Below are positions 12,423 through 24,552 of a stretch of DNA of 64,000 nucleotides, one piece after another. The position numbers and the translations under genes are program-made. The notes beneath the pieces are model-generated. The model was not told the DNA's origin. It worked only from the letters and a program-made list of their open reading frames with translations, and made no database searches. Each line of letters starts with the position of its first letter. Within the stretch, counting starts at the first letter, position 1. Source of the DNA: Anaspis maculata. Lineage: Eukaryota; Arthropoda; Insecta; Coleoptera; Scraptiidae. The DNA is taken from positions 56,291,306-56,355,305 of the forward strand of contig OX421963.1 in NCBI GenBank assembly GCA_949128115.1. Reading direction: 5' to 3'.

Positions 12423-12860
12423 TTGGTTTACACACCCCCTCTTGTTGCGAGCTCAAGTTACCTACCTACTGAGCAGGACCGTGGAAAAACATTATGGGCC
12501 CGTAAAATAGCCGTCTTAGCCTTAGATTCTAAGGGAAGAAATGCCAAAGACCAATATCGTAAATTTGTCAACGAAATCGATGAAGAGGCTGAATTTCGGG
12601 CCCCTTCCAAAGAAAGCCGGGTCCGGGAAAACTCATCGTATGGAATTTCAGCTTCTGACATTTTTGACAAGAGCTTAATGCCTGCGGGTGGCGTTGCAAG
12701 AGCATATTATTGCGTTGAAACCAGTCCAATTTATTTATTGAACGTATCAAATTTGAGTTCAACACTTATATGTATGTTATTCTTGTATTGTACACCTACT
12801 GTGAAATTGTTGAGGTACCTATTATGGACTATATGCCTGTTTTTTTTTGCTTTTTGCTAG
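12423..12860 (+). other. Unrecognised 145-codon open frame
   Basis: The open frame has a charged middle part (about residues 20-75, rich in K, R, D and E) and a hydrophobic tail (about 100-145). There is no ATG at its start, and a possible splice acceptor (GAGCAG) lies near 12477, so at most a central exon could be real. No family is recognised. Chance or a TE relic is as likely as a gene. Confidence 0.15.
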
Positions 12861-12916
12861 TTGATTTTAGGTTTAGAATACCTTGTAAAAAAGGGTCCCT
12901 TACCTTTTTTTAAACA

Positions 12917-12937
12917 TATCTATCTATCTATCTATCT
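12917..12937. repeat. Microsatellite (ATCT)n
   Basis: About five copies of ATCT in a row. Confidence 0.85.
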
Positions 12938-13120
12938 TTACCTACTTCATGGGAAAACACATTGCACTCTACTTATTAATCAAACAATTTTCCGTGAAAA
13001 TCGCTCTTTTTTCCTGTATCCCTTATAATTTTTTACAATTACGTTTTTTTCTAAGGCCATAAATCCACATACCTACTTCCAAAGAAATAGAATAAATCTG
13101 GTGAACATAAATAATATTTA

Positions 13121-13340
13121 GTTCACCCGGTTCTTCGACGCCCGGCGCGATCAACGGTGAACGACTAAACCACAGACTAAACCATAGACTGACTAAACAG
13201 ATACAAGATAACAGTTCACCCGGATCGTCGACGCCCGATGCAATCAACGGTGAACGACTGAACCATAGACCATAGACTGACTAAACAGATACAAAATAAC
13301 ACTAATAACAGTTTACCCCTATCGTCGACGCCCGGCGTTA
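13121..13340 (+). repeat. Tandem repeat, ~92-98-bp unit, ~2.3 copies
   Basis: Units start GTTCACCCGG...CGTCGACGCCCG and contain ATCAACGGTGAACGACT and ACTGACTAAACAGATACAA. Starts are at about 13121, 13213 and 13311; the third copy is partial. The unit is more GC-rich than its surroundings. There is no coding sense. Confidence 0.8.
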
Positions 13341-13388
13341 GTTGTTAGTTAGTTCTGTTACTTTTGCCTTGTGATATTGAGAATCCTG

Positions 13389-13519
13389 GGGCCCGTTTCA
13401 TAAAACTACAAACGACAACTTACAAATGTATTACCTTGACGACCGATTGTTGCAACAATGGGTTACCAAGACTACACAACACTTGTAATTTGTCATTTGT
13501 AGTTTTAAGAAACGGACCT
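13389..13519. mobile_element. Small hairpin MITE, ~130 bp
   Basis: The left arm CCCGTTTCATAAAACTACAA is matched by the reverse complement of the right arm, TCCGTTTCTTAAAACTACAA, and the pairing continues inward for about 40 bp. The remaining loop contains GTTGCAAC. The size and full-length pairing are typical of a MITE. Confidence 0.7.
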
Positions 13520-13594
13520 GGCTAATTTGTAAAGTAACAGATTAACAGTATCTGTTATTTTTAACTGTTATTTAAAAATAACAGTTTTGCCCAT

Positions 13595-13755
13595 CACTAG
13601 TCACTATCAGAAAATGACAAAAGCTACATCTCACGGAACTTGACTTATGATATGTCATTTGAAAGCCCTTGAAAAACTGTATTCAGAATGGTTAAAAGTA
13701 TTTCCCTACCTGTTATCTGTCAAATTATAAAAAATGCCAAAGTCTGAAACTTCAC
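13595..13755 (+). repeat. Dispersed repeat, copy 1 (pair at 46305-46465)
   Basis: The blocks GACTTATGATATGTCATTTG, AAGCCCTTGAAAAACTGTAT and TATCTGTCAAATTATAAAAA recur in order and in the same orientation at 46305-46465. The repeat is about 160 bp and non-coding. Confidence 0.65.
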
Positions 13756-14151
13756 CATTTAATTATTCAGAGTCTTCACGACAGATCTGAACCTAACTCG
13801 GCAGGAAGCAACACTATCAAAAGCTAATTTTACATTTGGCAATTTTACTGCAACTGTTGCATGCAACGGTTGACAGCAACAATTGCGCGCAACAAAGTTG
13901 CACGTACGATTTTGTAACGCTTTACACTACGCAACAAATCTATGCAATTTTGTTTAAAGAAAAACAATTGGAAATTTGAAAAGTCAAAAGTCATTTGAAT
14001 CTATCAACAAAAGTCACACACGGTAGAACAATGCATGTGGTGCAGTTTTTTTGCAGAGTTTCTTGTTTTGCACAATTATTACTATTAACCATGAATAGAA
14101 ATACGAAGAGAACGCAAGAGGTACTCATTCCAAGACATCAAAAACCGTCGA

Positions 14152-14412
14152 ATGATGGCAGCAATAATATTGACTGCCGTCCTTGCCGGTGCTACCGTTT
14201 TTGGCGAAAAACACTGTCGCCCGAGAAGGTGGTGGGTGAAGCCGTGCATGGCTAGATAGGAGATCCTCTGAAGGGACCCTGCATTTTATGCAAAACGAGA
14301 TAGCCCAAGAAGATATAGAGTTCTTGAAAATTTCCTGCGAATGGAGGAAGTTCCAAACTGTTAAATTTATTGTTTCTGAACATTTTTGTTAAAAGAGATT
14401 CGGCCTTGTGCT
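14152..14412 (+). pseudogene. PIF/Harbinger transposase, N-terminal relic
   Basis: From ATG at 14152 the frame reads to RPRRWWVKPCMAR and then a stop. Other frames continue with the family's order: an EGTLHFMQNEIAQEDIEF segment and then ENFLRMEE, followed by a decayed TFLLKEIRP. PIF/Harbinger (HARBI1-type) transposases carry a basic RRWWVRPW block, then a LxxELRxED helix and an NFLRM motif in this order (family knowledge). At least two frameshifts and several stops are present, and the catalytic DDE part is missing. The neighbours are the element's own ends and a LINE fragment inserted just downstream. It is non-functional. Confidence 0.6.
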
Positions 14413-14489
14413 ATTCTTTGCTCAATGTCCCTCCTACTTGGGACATCTACTTGGGGATCCTAAGTCAAATCACTTGAGATTTGACTGCC

Positions 14490-14765
14490 CAAATAGCAGG
14501 AATTTGCAACTCTCTCTCTCTTCGTTTCCAATCTGTATTCTCGTGTCTCCTATTTCTGTATTTTATCCGTCGTTTTGAGGATTTGCCTCATTTTACATTA
14601 TCAAAGGCTTTTCCTAAATCCACCAAACCTATGAAGACCTTTTCCTCTTGTTTTCTCTACTAGAACTCGTGAAGCTAAAATGGCCACACGTGTTCCCTTA
14701 TTTCGTCTGAGCCCGAATTGATCCTCTCCTAGTACTTTCTCAGCCCCTGTTTCCATTCTTCTTTG
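14490..14765 (-). pseudogene. Non-LTR retrotransposon reverse transcriptase fragment
   Basis: On the minus strand the frame reads GEDQFGLRRNKGTRVAILA, then VLVEKTRGKGLH and FGGFRKSL. It matches the conserved start of LINE RTs: the ExQFGFRxGxGTxxAI motif, LxEK, then the (V)DFxKAFD motif that holds the first catalytic Asp. Here the Asp is replaced (FGGFRKS), and the following IKYRNRR resembles the next RT block in a shifted frame. The fragment is about 90 residues of a domain of several hundred, so it is a dead insertion within the 13822-14954 element. Confidence 0.7.
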
Positions 14766-15169
14766 CACACCAAACAACAAATCAAACCAAAAATACCTGA
14801 ATCTAGTGCATCTAGACAAATTGCAAGTTGCACGCAACAAAATTACAGCATATTCACAGTTGCATGCAATTTTGTTTTAGACTAGGCAATTCTGTTGCAT
14901 GCAACAGTTGCATGCAACGATTGCACGCAATTGTTGCTCAATGTAAAATTAGCTAAAGTGTCAAATTAATGCTGAAGTTGGAGTTTTCCATAATTCACCA
15001 GACGGGCGCTATGAATTTTCAAAGATTGGCCTGGCCGATTCTAGCCGGGCTTGCCTGTACAGGCTGTACGCTCTGTTTTGGCCAATTTGTTTTACTTAGC
15101 AACTAAACTGGTACGTCTCTGTTACATTGACGTATCTATGTCAAAGTGACAAAATGGTTATGAATGCAG

Positions 15170-15777
15170 CAGAGGCGTATCTACGGGGGGGCAAGTGGGG
15201 CACGTGCCATGGGCGCACTTTGATCTTCAGGGCGCAAATGAGAAGAAAAGATCAAGATGTAAAAAATTAAAAATGAGAAAATTAAATAATGTAGATATTT
15301 GAACAGTTGGGCGCAATTCGTGTGAACAATAATTGACAAGCGAAATAGAAATAGTGAAAACTTGTCTTTTTCCACCGCAATGTAATGCATTGCTGGGTGC
15401 GTAGTCTTTCAGCTGCGCACCTCTGGGTCTAGATCTACTACAAGCCTGCTAAATATGCTAACCATAACATGAAATAAGAGACACAAATGCAAACCCATTA
15501 TTTTCACATTATTTCTACTTGTCAAATTTCCATGTCAATAATGTGGGTATTGCAGGTATCCACTGGTGCCCAACTAGGCTACTAGACGTCGGAGCATGTG
15601 TTTCTCGCAAAAACGTCCTTTACGATCAAGTACCGAGTTCTACACCAGGTGGCGTTTTTTAAATGTGAATCGCTTATTCTGAAAAAACCGACTGCGGCGC
15701 AATTTCCAAAGTTTCTAATTCAGGGGCGCACTTTTTATGTTTTGCCCTAGGCGCAATTTACCCTAGATACGCCACTG
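15170..15777. mobile_element. hAT-like non-autonomous element, 608 bp, 8-bp target duplication
   Basis: The ends are CAGAGGCGTATCTACGGG and, inverted, CAGTGGCGTATCTAGGG. The element is flanked on both sides by the identical 8 bp GAATGCAG (15162-15169 and 15778-15785). An 8-bp duplication with CAG...CTG short inverted ends is characteristic of hAT (or P-type) elements. Subterminal stretches repeat GGGCGCA/GGCGCAATTT. There is no transposase. The perfect duplication suggests a fairly young insertion. Confidence 0.85.
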
Positions 15778-16551
15778 GAATGCAGGCATGCAGAGCTCGG
15801 GGTGTTTTCTTGTATCTTTTAAGGCAACAGTGCGCCCCAATTCTTTGTGTCTTCAAGTGGGTATCGTTTTGGGGCTCCGTAAACCCCCTTGTGTTTTCTG
15901 TAGTTCCAGCAACTTCAGCATGCCCATCATCTTGGCGTAGAGGTACGTAGTTGCATTAGTTGCAAGCTCTCTATTTTGTGCGGCTCCCTTGTGTAATTTG
16001 GTACCAGGGCTCCATGGTGTCTTTCTGTCGTTTGGAGCTCTGGATGGGGCCTCCACTTGTGACGTTTTGTAGCTATTAAAGCGAAGCCCTTGTCTCTTCT
16101 TGGGTTGATTGAGACCCTATCGGTTCCCTATAGCCTATAGCTTATCACGGGTGCGTCTCTTAGAGCCCCAATAAACCCCCTGTTTTTCAGTTTTCAGAAC
16201 TCTTGTGCCGTCAGGGCAATTATATAGAATTCTGCCCTAGGTTCCTAGGTATTCAATCCGTGAACAGATTTTCGCCAATGATTTTTTCAATAATATTCTC
16301 CAATATTTTCCAAGGATTTGTTGCCCCATTTTTTCTTAGTTTTTTCAGTTAAAAAACAACCTTCTTCCTATGAAACTGGAAAGGAAGGAGGTTCTTCCTA
16401 AGAACCTGTCACTTATTCTGTAGGCCCAACAATGGATGCAGAATGATCGCATAACGCTGAACTCACTAGAACTTTTTCAATCAACTTCTCAATAAAATCC
16501 CACTTTCCCGAAGGGACACCTGAATCAAACTCATCAATGACGTCTCTAATA

Positions 16552-18005
16552 GTTGCAGCGGTACGCTTTTTGATTCTGCATTTTGTGATACTGCAATGAA
16601 ATTTGGCATATGCAAACTACATAAAATTTCAAGTGATTTGACCCGCAGCACTCAAAAATTTGTCCATTAGGGGGCGACTGGGGGCCCCTCAAAATTTCTA
16701 GATGTCTGAATTTTTCACATGCGCCATTCAGTACCGCCTTATCTACCGTACAGGACCTAAACATCTTTGTTCTTGACCATCATAACATTTTTCGTCATGT
16801 CAATTCCATTCTTCTTATAGGAAAAAAATAATTTCTCTGCCTACTCAACAAATTGAAAAATAATTTTTTTTTGGACCACCAATAGATTGTTCAGTAGTTT
16901 ATGTGCGATCATCGATGAATCCGCATCCCCTTGATTCATTTATGGAAAGAAAACTTTTGCAGTGCTATTTTTCAACAAAGGAGTGACTTCAACTTACCAT
17001 TATTTTCAACATTACCTTTTTCAATGTTTTACCCCGGTAAGTATAATTATTGTTATACTAATATCCAGCTTGAAGTTCTCTTTAACGATGTGGATGATGG
17101 AACTGCCTTAGATTCAACCTGGAAGCCGTACATAATAATTTTTCTTCAAGGCCGTCAAATTTGGCATTTTTGATTTTCTAGCGGGAGCGGCTAAAATGTC
17201 AATACACACCACTCCGCCCAAGAGCACCGGTTTGCTCTAGCGGAAAACGACATTCACGCCTAACAATTTTGCATTTTGTGATACTGAAATGAGAGTTGGT
17301 GCGAAAGTACCGCAACCGGTGCTCTTGGGCGGAGTGGTGTGTATTGACATTTTGGCCACTCCCGGTAGAAAATTAAGAATGCCAAATTTGACGGCCTTGC
17401 AGAAAAATTAATATGCACGGCTTCCAGGTGGAATCTGAGGCCGTTTCATCATCCACACCGTTGAAGAAAACTTCAAGCTATATATTAGTACAATAATAAT
17501 CATATTTTTAGGGATAAAACATTGAAATAGGTGATGTTGAAAATAATGGTAAGTTGAGGTCACCCCTTCGTTGAAGAATAGAACAGCAAAACTTTTGTTT
17601 CCATAAATTAATCAAGGGGATGCGGATTTATCGATAATCACACAAAAACGACTCAACTATCTATTTGTGGTCCAAAAAAACATATATTTCTCGACTTGTT
17701 GACCAGACAAAGAAATAATTTTTTTCTGTAAGAAGAATGGAATTGACATGACGAAAAATGTTATGATGGTCAAGAACAAAGTTGTTTAGGTCCTGTACGG
17801 TAGATAGGGCGGTACTGACTGTTGCATGGTAAAAACTTTGACATCTTGAAATTTGGAGGGGCCCCCAGTCGCCCCCTAATGGACAAATTTTTTGAGTGCT
17901 GCGGGTCAAATCACTTGAAATTATACGTAGTTTGCATATGTCAAATTTCATTGCAGTATCACAAAATGCAGAATCAGGGTCATTTTGCTAGCGTACCGCT
18001 GCAAC
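16552..18005. mobile_element. FB3: foldback element, 1454 bp, arms ~690 bp
   Basis: TA|GTTGCAGCGGTACGC at the left pairs with GCGTACCGCTGCAAC|TA at the right. The halves mirror each other throughout, for example GCCCCTCAAAATTTC against its complement near 17855 and GGGGATGCGG at 17608 against CCGCATCCCC at 16921. The centre is near 17278, around an inverted AAGAGCACCGGT/ACCGGTGCTCTT pair. Short indels separate the arms. It has no genes. Confidence 0.85.
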
Positions 18006-18273
18006 TATAAATATAGCCGGGAAAGTTTTGTGTCGCCCCACAACAGATTTTTTAAGATACAGCAGCGAAACTTGAAGCTATGGATTGCTGACGTTTTGCA
18101 TTTGAAATCTAACCTTAAAAAACATGCCACTAGGCACATGCGCAATATTTTTATTTTTTTTTTATTTTGTTAGATTTAAAAATTTGTAATATTAATAAAT
18201 TTTTTATACTTAAAATTTGTGATACAAATTTAAATTAGTTTAAAAATTTTGGAGCGCATGTCCACTCGGACAC

Positions 18274-18543
18274 TTGGACGGCAAATACCGACAGTGCCGT
18301 ATCAAACGCATACTGCTTGAAAAGAGTGTCCATCAACGTGATATTTTAAGAGATGGTCAAAAAACAAGTAGACTTTCTCGAGAAAATGTATATTGGAAAC
18401 GCATTGAAACGGACATAGAGGCTCTCAAAGTTGAGTTTCAAAAATGGTTTTTGTGTTATAATAATTCCAAATTCAATTACTGGATTTTGACCAAATTTGA
18501 TACACAAAGTAAGTTGATGCATACCTACAAGCTGGCACATTGA
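18274..18543 (+). other. Unrecognised 89-codon open frame
   Basis: A basic, mostly hydrophilic predicted peptide between FB3 and FB4. No motif is recognised and there is no upstream exon signal. Probably chance or a decayed TE frame. Confidence 0.12.
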
Positions 18544-18808
18544 CTTCTGTCAAATGTGTGTGTATTTTTTTTTTTTTTTTGGGGGGGGCGAAAGTCCTTT
18601 TTTTTCGATACTCTACCTCCTCTTAAAATATTGACAAAAAAAGTGTAACACCCTGTATTCTTATAAAACTCGCTGGAGACCACGACGTGCGAATAAGACA
18701 CACACCTGAACAATAATTAGCGGAGGAGCCTTGCTTTGAATATACCGGAACGACAAGGGAAACGACAGAGCTGTGGAGCAATTTTAATTCATTATGTCAA
18801 AGTCTATA

Positions 18809-19729
18809 CAGGGTGTCCGTTTTTCGAGGCTAAGCATGGGTATCTTGCTTATCTTGAGAGATACAAAGTCGGTTAAATCAGGAAAAAGTTGCGCATTTTC
18901 ATGACGATCAATGATCCAAAAAAGAATTTGACGTATCGATTTTCGTTTTTGAGATATCGTGAAAGAACAGGATTTTGATTTTTGTTTTAATTTTTTATTC
19001 AAAAAACGGTTGAAGGTGGCCTTTTCTAATCTGGACATTGTCAGGGCACTTTTTCAAGGGGAATCCAAATCTGCCAAAATCTTTATTTTAGCTTTCAAAG
19101 CAACCGAGATACGACATTCAACTTTTTTCTCTAATGGGCGCCATATTGAATTTTGATATTTTTGAATACGGTATTTTTATCTGGTTAGAACGATGTGCCA
19201 CATGTCATTGTTGAATAAATGTTTGACATTTACGTTTTTTTTTTATTGTCGATGCTGATTTTGTTTCCAAAGCACTCTTTGAAAAATTTAAATTTTTTTT
19301 TGCTCTAAAGTATGAATTCAACAGTGGCATGTGACACATCGTTGTAACCAGAAAATAAAATTGTATTAAAAAATGTCAAAATCCAATATGACGCCCATAA
19401 GAGAAAAAAAAGTTGAATGTCATATCTCGGTTGTTTTGAAAGCTAGAATGAAGATTTTGGCAACATTGTATTCCCCTTGAAAAAGTGCCTCCACAATGTC
19501 TTAATTAGAAAAGATTACCTTCAACCGTTTTTCAAATAAAAAATAAAAACAAAAATTACAAATTTCTGTTTTTTTTTTCGATATCTCGGAAACTAAAACT
19601 GACAAGTCAAATATCTTCTTGGATCATTGATCGTCATGAAAATTCGCAACTTTTTTCTAATTTAACCGACTCTGTTTCTCTAAAGATAAGCGAGATACCC
19701 ATGCTTAGCCTCGAAAAACGGACACCCTG
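18809..19729. mobile_element. FB4: foldback MITE, 921 bp, arms ~450 bp
   Basis: TA|CAGGGTGTCCGTTTTTCGAG at the left is mirrored at the right by CGGACACCCTG|TA. Inner blocks such as GGCTAAGCATGGGTATC and GGATCATTGATCGTCATGAA pair across the element, and the centre is near 19269. TA flanks and CAGGG ends indicate a Tc1/mariner-type MITE. No coding capacity. Confidence 0.85.
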
Positions 19730-22400
19730 TATACGATTTAAAGCAATCAATATTTTAGGACGCAACAAATTTAGTTATTCCGGCAAATACCTAAATAAAA
19801 GAATCTAAATTTAGAAATATGCTCGTCTACATCAATAGAAGCGTGCCTCAAACGAGTTGTATTATTTACTCGTTAGCCATAATTATTTATCGCCAACAGA
19901 GATGGACATTATGTAAGTAATTTTTCAGCGTCTTCTATAATACGACCAATAGCTGGAATATTTAACAAACAGTGACAACTTCAAAGAACCAGTTTTCTTT
20001 CATTAATTATTTGATTGTCTTCCTGAAGACTGGAACGCTATCCTCAGACAACCACTTGCACTTTCGAAATCGCAGCATCAGAAGAAGCACCTGTTCGGAA
20101 TCAGTTTAAAATCCGTGTTTTACTATTAAAATAAACATCCGTAATGTGGTTTTGGCAATGTTTCAGAATTTGTGTACTCGTATACCAATATACCCACATG
20201 CTCTCAAGACTTTTTAGTTTATTTGGAGAGATTCGAGATTTCGTGTATTATAGCAGAGGGATAAGCCATAATATGAGCTGTTATAATCTCTATATCTAGA
20301 ATCTAGAAGTTAATTACTGCTAACTTCAGTAGCTTCATGCTGTACGAAGCTACGAGTATGTACTTGTGTTATTATTATAAATTGAGTATGGTATGACCAA
20401 GCTTCCTAGACAATTTAAGTGCAGTGATAAATTCTCTTACACCTTGTAATGGAGTGTGAAGTGTGATAAAAATTCATCATAACTATTTGGAAAAACTCCA
20501 ATTCTCGTTAGCTTAGTAAATGGTATAGTTTAACATTAAATAGCTCTAATCAAACATGCTAATATACTACAATGACAGGCAATCTGTTGTAACTCTTCTG
20601 CGATCGCTTTGCCCCCATCGGGATGAGCTTTTTTGCTTTATTACTTCACATGCCAGTTTATACACATTAGTTATTTGTAATCATTGGATTGCCATTGCAT
20701 TAGTAGGTAGAAATAAATAGTTAGAATATTAATTAGCCTACTGTGTAACGAGCTGGTGGCAGAGGTGGTTTTTCTCGACATACTTAATTACGATATATCT
20801 GTCCATAATAATTCAACTTATCTCTTTCCGGAGAATTGCATTATTCCGATTCCCACCTCCAGCAAAAAAAAACTGACAGAAGCCCGCTTGATTTATAAAG
20901 TCGATAATGACTTAATTATTTCCAGAAAATTACTTTATTTGTGGTATTAGTCAAGTGGCTAGAAAACCGTTACTCGCATGGGATAAAAAAAGAAAACCTC
21001 ACCATTAGAAGAGACAGGTTGCACCTAAGATATAATTATGATAAATGATTGTTTAACAGCAACCAGATAATGATCTTAGGTGCTTCCATAATCCATGCCT
21101 GATGATGGTCATCACTCTTGGCTGCATTTTCATTTGTAGCTTATCTTGAACACGATATGATACCTAAAGTATATTTTTGTTTGTATATACCTACTTTTCG
21201 TCAGTTGTTTCAACCATTCAACTCTGGTTTTTCAGAAAAACTGTTTCTCGCAGAGCGCAGAGTTCAAAACAGTCCTCTATTTAATGACAATGTAGTAGGT
21301 ATGTATATATACTTATAATTATATTGGTCAGTATAATAAATGAACGCCCTCTTAATCTTCTATTTTAATAAACATCTCTATGAATAATTCATTCTACTCA
21401 CTGCGTGCGTTAATGAAATATGAATATAGAAATTTAATTTGGATTCTGATAAATACTATTACATACTGATAAAAAACACCTCTACTGTAAAGAATTATGC
21501 ATGAAAAAAGTGAAGAGTATCGCTTAGCTCAGGTAGGTAGGTAGGTATTTTAATATTTGTTCAGCAGAAATTCGAATATTGATTGTAACTTTTCGTGAAA
21601 AAATTCACTTTGGGTAACTTGGAGCTCAACTTATGAAAAGCTTTTCGTCGTGGGATGTCGATCATGAACATTATAAAGATGTAAAAAATTTATGATGTTT
21701 ATTTTATGTTAGTAATAAAAACAAAAGTGAGTAAAACTTTAACACCAACTAACTATTTTAGGTCAGTTGAAATAAACATTTACTAATTACCGATACCTAC
21801 AAAGTTAAGTATTTGTAATTAAAGCTGGTATAGTATGAAAATAGACGAGGAAAGTAGCAAATTTGCGGGACCATTAGGATATTTCAAAGTACTTGTATAC
21901 AAGAATTTGTTTTGAAGATTATTTTAACAATAAACAAGCAACATTATCACAGCTACTGGCTATACTGATGGTGAGCCCGGCAACAAGCAGACTTATGGAT
22001 GGCTATAAAAATTGGTTACCTACCAGTTACCTTTTAAATAAGCTGTGTTGATGTAGGTAGGCAGGTTTTTATACAGGGTGTTCTAGTGATGTCCTGATGT
22101 CTCTACATGTGAAGGATAAACCATCCATGTTTCCGAGATCAAAACGGAGGAATCAACCTTTATATCGATTAACCAGCACCAGACGCACCACCATAATTTT
22201 CTAAAACCAATTTTATTTTTGGTCGGATTTTCCGAAAAAAAATGTTTCCAAGAGGAAATTTATATTGTTTTTCGAAATATTTGATGAACATTCGAAAACA
22301 TCATGAAAACATCGATTCTTGGGGGGCTGAGAGTGCAATGTTGAGAAATCTTGTGATTCTTCAGTCAAAATTTCATCTTTCTGGCCTACGAAACATAATA
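19730..22400. other. Unassigned AT-rich DNA with one MITE-like end
   Basis: No ORF above 78 codons and no repeat partner in the window. At 22074 a TA|CAGGGTGTTCTAG sequence looks like the end of a MITE of the FB4 type, but I found no matching right end. TACC/GGTA short tracts occur at 21530-21545. Confidence 0.4.
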
Positions 22401-22407
22401 GCTATTT

Positions 22408-22503
22408 ACGATACAAGTGTTAAAAGTGACAGGTATTATTTTGTGAGCGGGGACGCTTACACCCCGCGAACAAAATAAGACACTTTTAACGCGTGTATCG
22501 TAC
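22408..22503. repeat. Hairpin repeat, ~95 bp
   Basis: ACGATACAAGTGTTAAAAGT pairs with ACTTTTAACGCGTGTATCGT. Further in, TATTATTTTGT...GCGGGG pairs with CCCCGCGAACAAAATA. A related stretch, GTGCTAAAAGTGACGGGTAT, follows at 22613. Confidence 0.65.
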
Positions 22504-23204
22504 AAGATTTTATCTACAATGGTCTTTGAAATGTTTGGTAAATGTCAGAATTTACTGAAAATGTGACAGGAACGCGCAGAATCATCATTTTTTCACGTCG
22601 CCCATGACGACGTGCTAAAAGTGACGGGTATTATTTAACGCTTGTAGATAATAGTATATTATTCAACAAGCATATAACCATTGGATGCAAGTAGAATACT
22701 ATGATTTATCTATGACATTTCAAGAATAAGAATAATTTTGTTGAATAAATCTCCATTATTATTTTGTCTATTATTGAAGTTTCTACCATGTGAACCGTTC
22801 AATGATCGAGACGCAGGAACTGAATGACCACCTGATGAATTATTTTGCCACTACAGCTGCATAGGATTGCAGCACGCACCGCGTTGGTAGATGGTGGACG
22901 GCAGCCCGCCAAGAAAACAGCCAACCTGCATTCGACACAAGTCAGAATTCATTATAGCTTCGTGAATGTAACAAAATAAAAATTTACAGTGACAGGGTAG
23001 GTACCTGATGAATTTTATTTGACATGTGACTAAAAATCAAGTCATCTCATAAGCCTCCTTGATATGTTACATTTACGGAAATTGCCATTTGTAGTGTGTT
23101 GGAGCTATTGGGTTATGAGCCCATAACCCACGGGGCGGGGCTCTGCATGGTAGTGAGTTATGAATGTCATTGATGGATCAGAAACGCCTAGTTGATGTCA
23201 GAAT

Positions 23205-23372
23205 TATTCAATAGGAGTAAATAATGGTATACTATTCAACAAGCGGGTAATGATTGCTTCTTACTCATGAGGATGCAGTTTGGCGACACGAGCCTTGGCG
23301 AGTGTCGTGAAGCATCCGAATGAGTAATATAGCCATTACCCGCGAGTGGGAATATTATATGCTTTAGATATA
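23205..23372 (+). repeat. Dispersed hairpin repeat (family of the 57.9-kb tandem pair)
   Basis: ATTCAACAAGCGGGTAATGA, GAGGATGCAGTTTGGCGACA, GAGCCTTGGCGAGTGTCGT and CATTACCCGCGAGT match both units at 57893-58337 in the same order and orientation. The flanks fold: GCGGGTAATG with CATTACCCGC, and GACACGAGCC with GGCGAGTGTC. A shortened relative is at 22643-22705. Confidence 0.75.
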
Positions 23373-23683
23373 TCCAACTTCCAACTTCAACGCCCTTTAT
23401 CTTCAAGCTTTTCTATATGAGGCACGGAGGTTGAGGAAATCCGGAAAAAATACCCAACCCCCCCCCCTCGTCAGTTGGAGAGTTGACTACCTCCCCCCTC
23501 ATAAAATTGTTGTTCGTCCCTGCTCGTGAAATACTTAGATACTATTTTCATGTTCCTGTTCTTCCTGGTTTTCGCAAAATTACGTTAATTGATGTGACGA
23601 CAAAAATCAAGAGCAATATCACTTATCAGTTGTAACACTTTTTTCTCATTCGACGTCGGTTTATTTCTGCTGCCAGGACCAAT

Positions 23684-23830
23684 CACCCACGATGGTAAAT
23701 GCTTTACTCCACTGTACCAGAAATTTTACTGAGCCCCTGTGTGTTCCAACACAGGGTGGGGATCTCTTAGCGACCACCAACATAGCATGGGGTCGACATC
23801 ATAATTATTTTACGTGAAATGCGACATATA
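23684..23830 (+). repeat. Dispersed repeat, copy 2 (pair at 7821-7975)
   Basis: Same blocks as copy 1. Here CCCTGTGTGTTCCAACACAGGG-type pairing is perfect, an 8-bp stem, which copy 1 has lost on one side. Confidence 0.55.
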
Positions 23831-24552
23831 GCTTCGCATTTAGCATATACGCAAAATCGCCAGAACGGAGTACCCTTCATGATCACTATGGCCAACCATG
23901 TGATGGAAATCATGAAATCAGGGACTCGACTTCTTGTTCTCGATTTAGTGGTCTTATGATCCGAGAGCTCGCGCTCGTTTTTATTGTTTGTTTATCAAAA
24001 CAGGGAAAAATTCAAGAAGTTGTCGATAATAATTCAACTGCCTGTCGACTGAGAAAGCAAGAAAGAAATTATTAATGACGATGCAGCTCCACAAGTCGGA
24101 AGTGGAAAGAAACGCCTGCCTGTCGGTTTCTTGATATCATCTCGAAAATCAATGAACATTCCTAATTTAAGAAAACAAGCTGAGACAATATGATTTGATT
24201 TCTCGGTTATTGATTCTGCCGCCTCAGCGTCTATTTACCGTGTCGTTCTCTCTTTAAACATCTTCGGAATTTAATGCAAGTTCCGCGCCTAAAAATACAC
24301 ATCGTGTTCTTTTTTTAAAAACTCACTCTCGCCGAGAAGGAAGCGGGAATACTTGATTGGTCGGTGCATTTGACATTATCTTCGCGGGTAGATTTAATTA
24401 AGAGCTAGGGTGAACGAATACCGAATTCTCATTATAACAGGACCCGGACTCAACGGGATTGCATCAGCATTCAGCATCAGCCAGTCCATGACCCAATGAT
24501 CCCATCCACGAAAGCCATCCTTATAGTCCATGCATACGTACTCGTATTATAG

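Larger units (their letters stand above)
13822..14954. mobile_element. Decayed TIR element, 1.13 kb, carrying a Harbinger transposase relic
   Basis: AGCTAATTTTACATT at the left end is the reverse complement of the right end AATGTAAAATTAGCT. Subterminal copies of the perfect palindrome GTTGCATGCAAC lie at 13856, 14894 and (with the same 12 bases) about 14907, and degenerate versions lie near both ends; such motifs are usually transposase-binding sites. Inside are a PIF/Harbinger transposase N-terminus (+) and a LINE RT fragment (-). No clear target duplication was found, so the superfamily rests on the internal relic. Confidence 0.6.

Noticed and set aside
22074..22300. Complete MITE starting TA|CAGGGTGTTCTAG
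   Set aside because: No matching right end or inverted arm was found nearby, so only a possible tip is noted.
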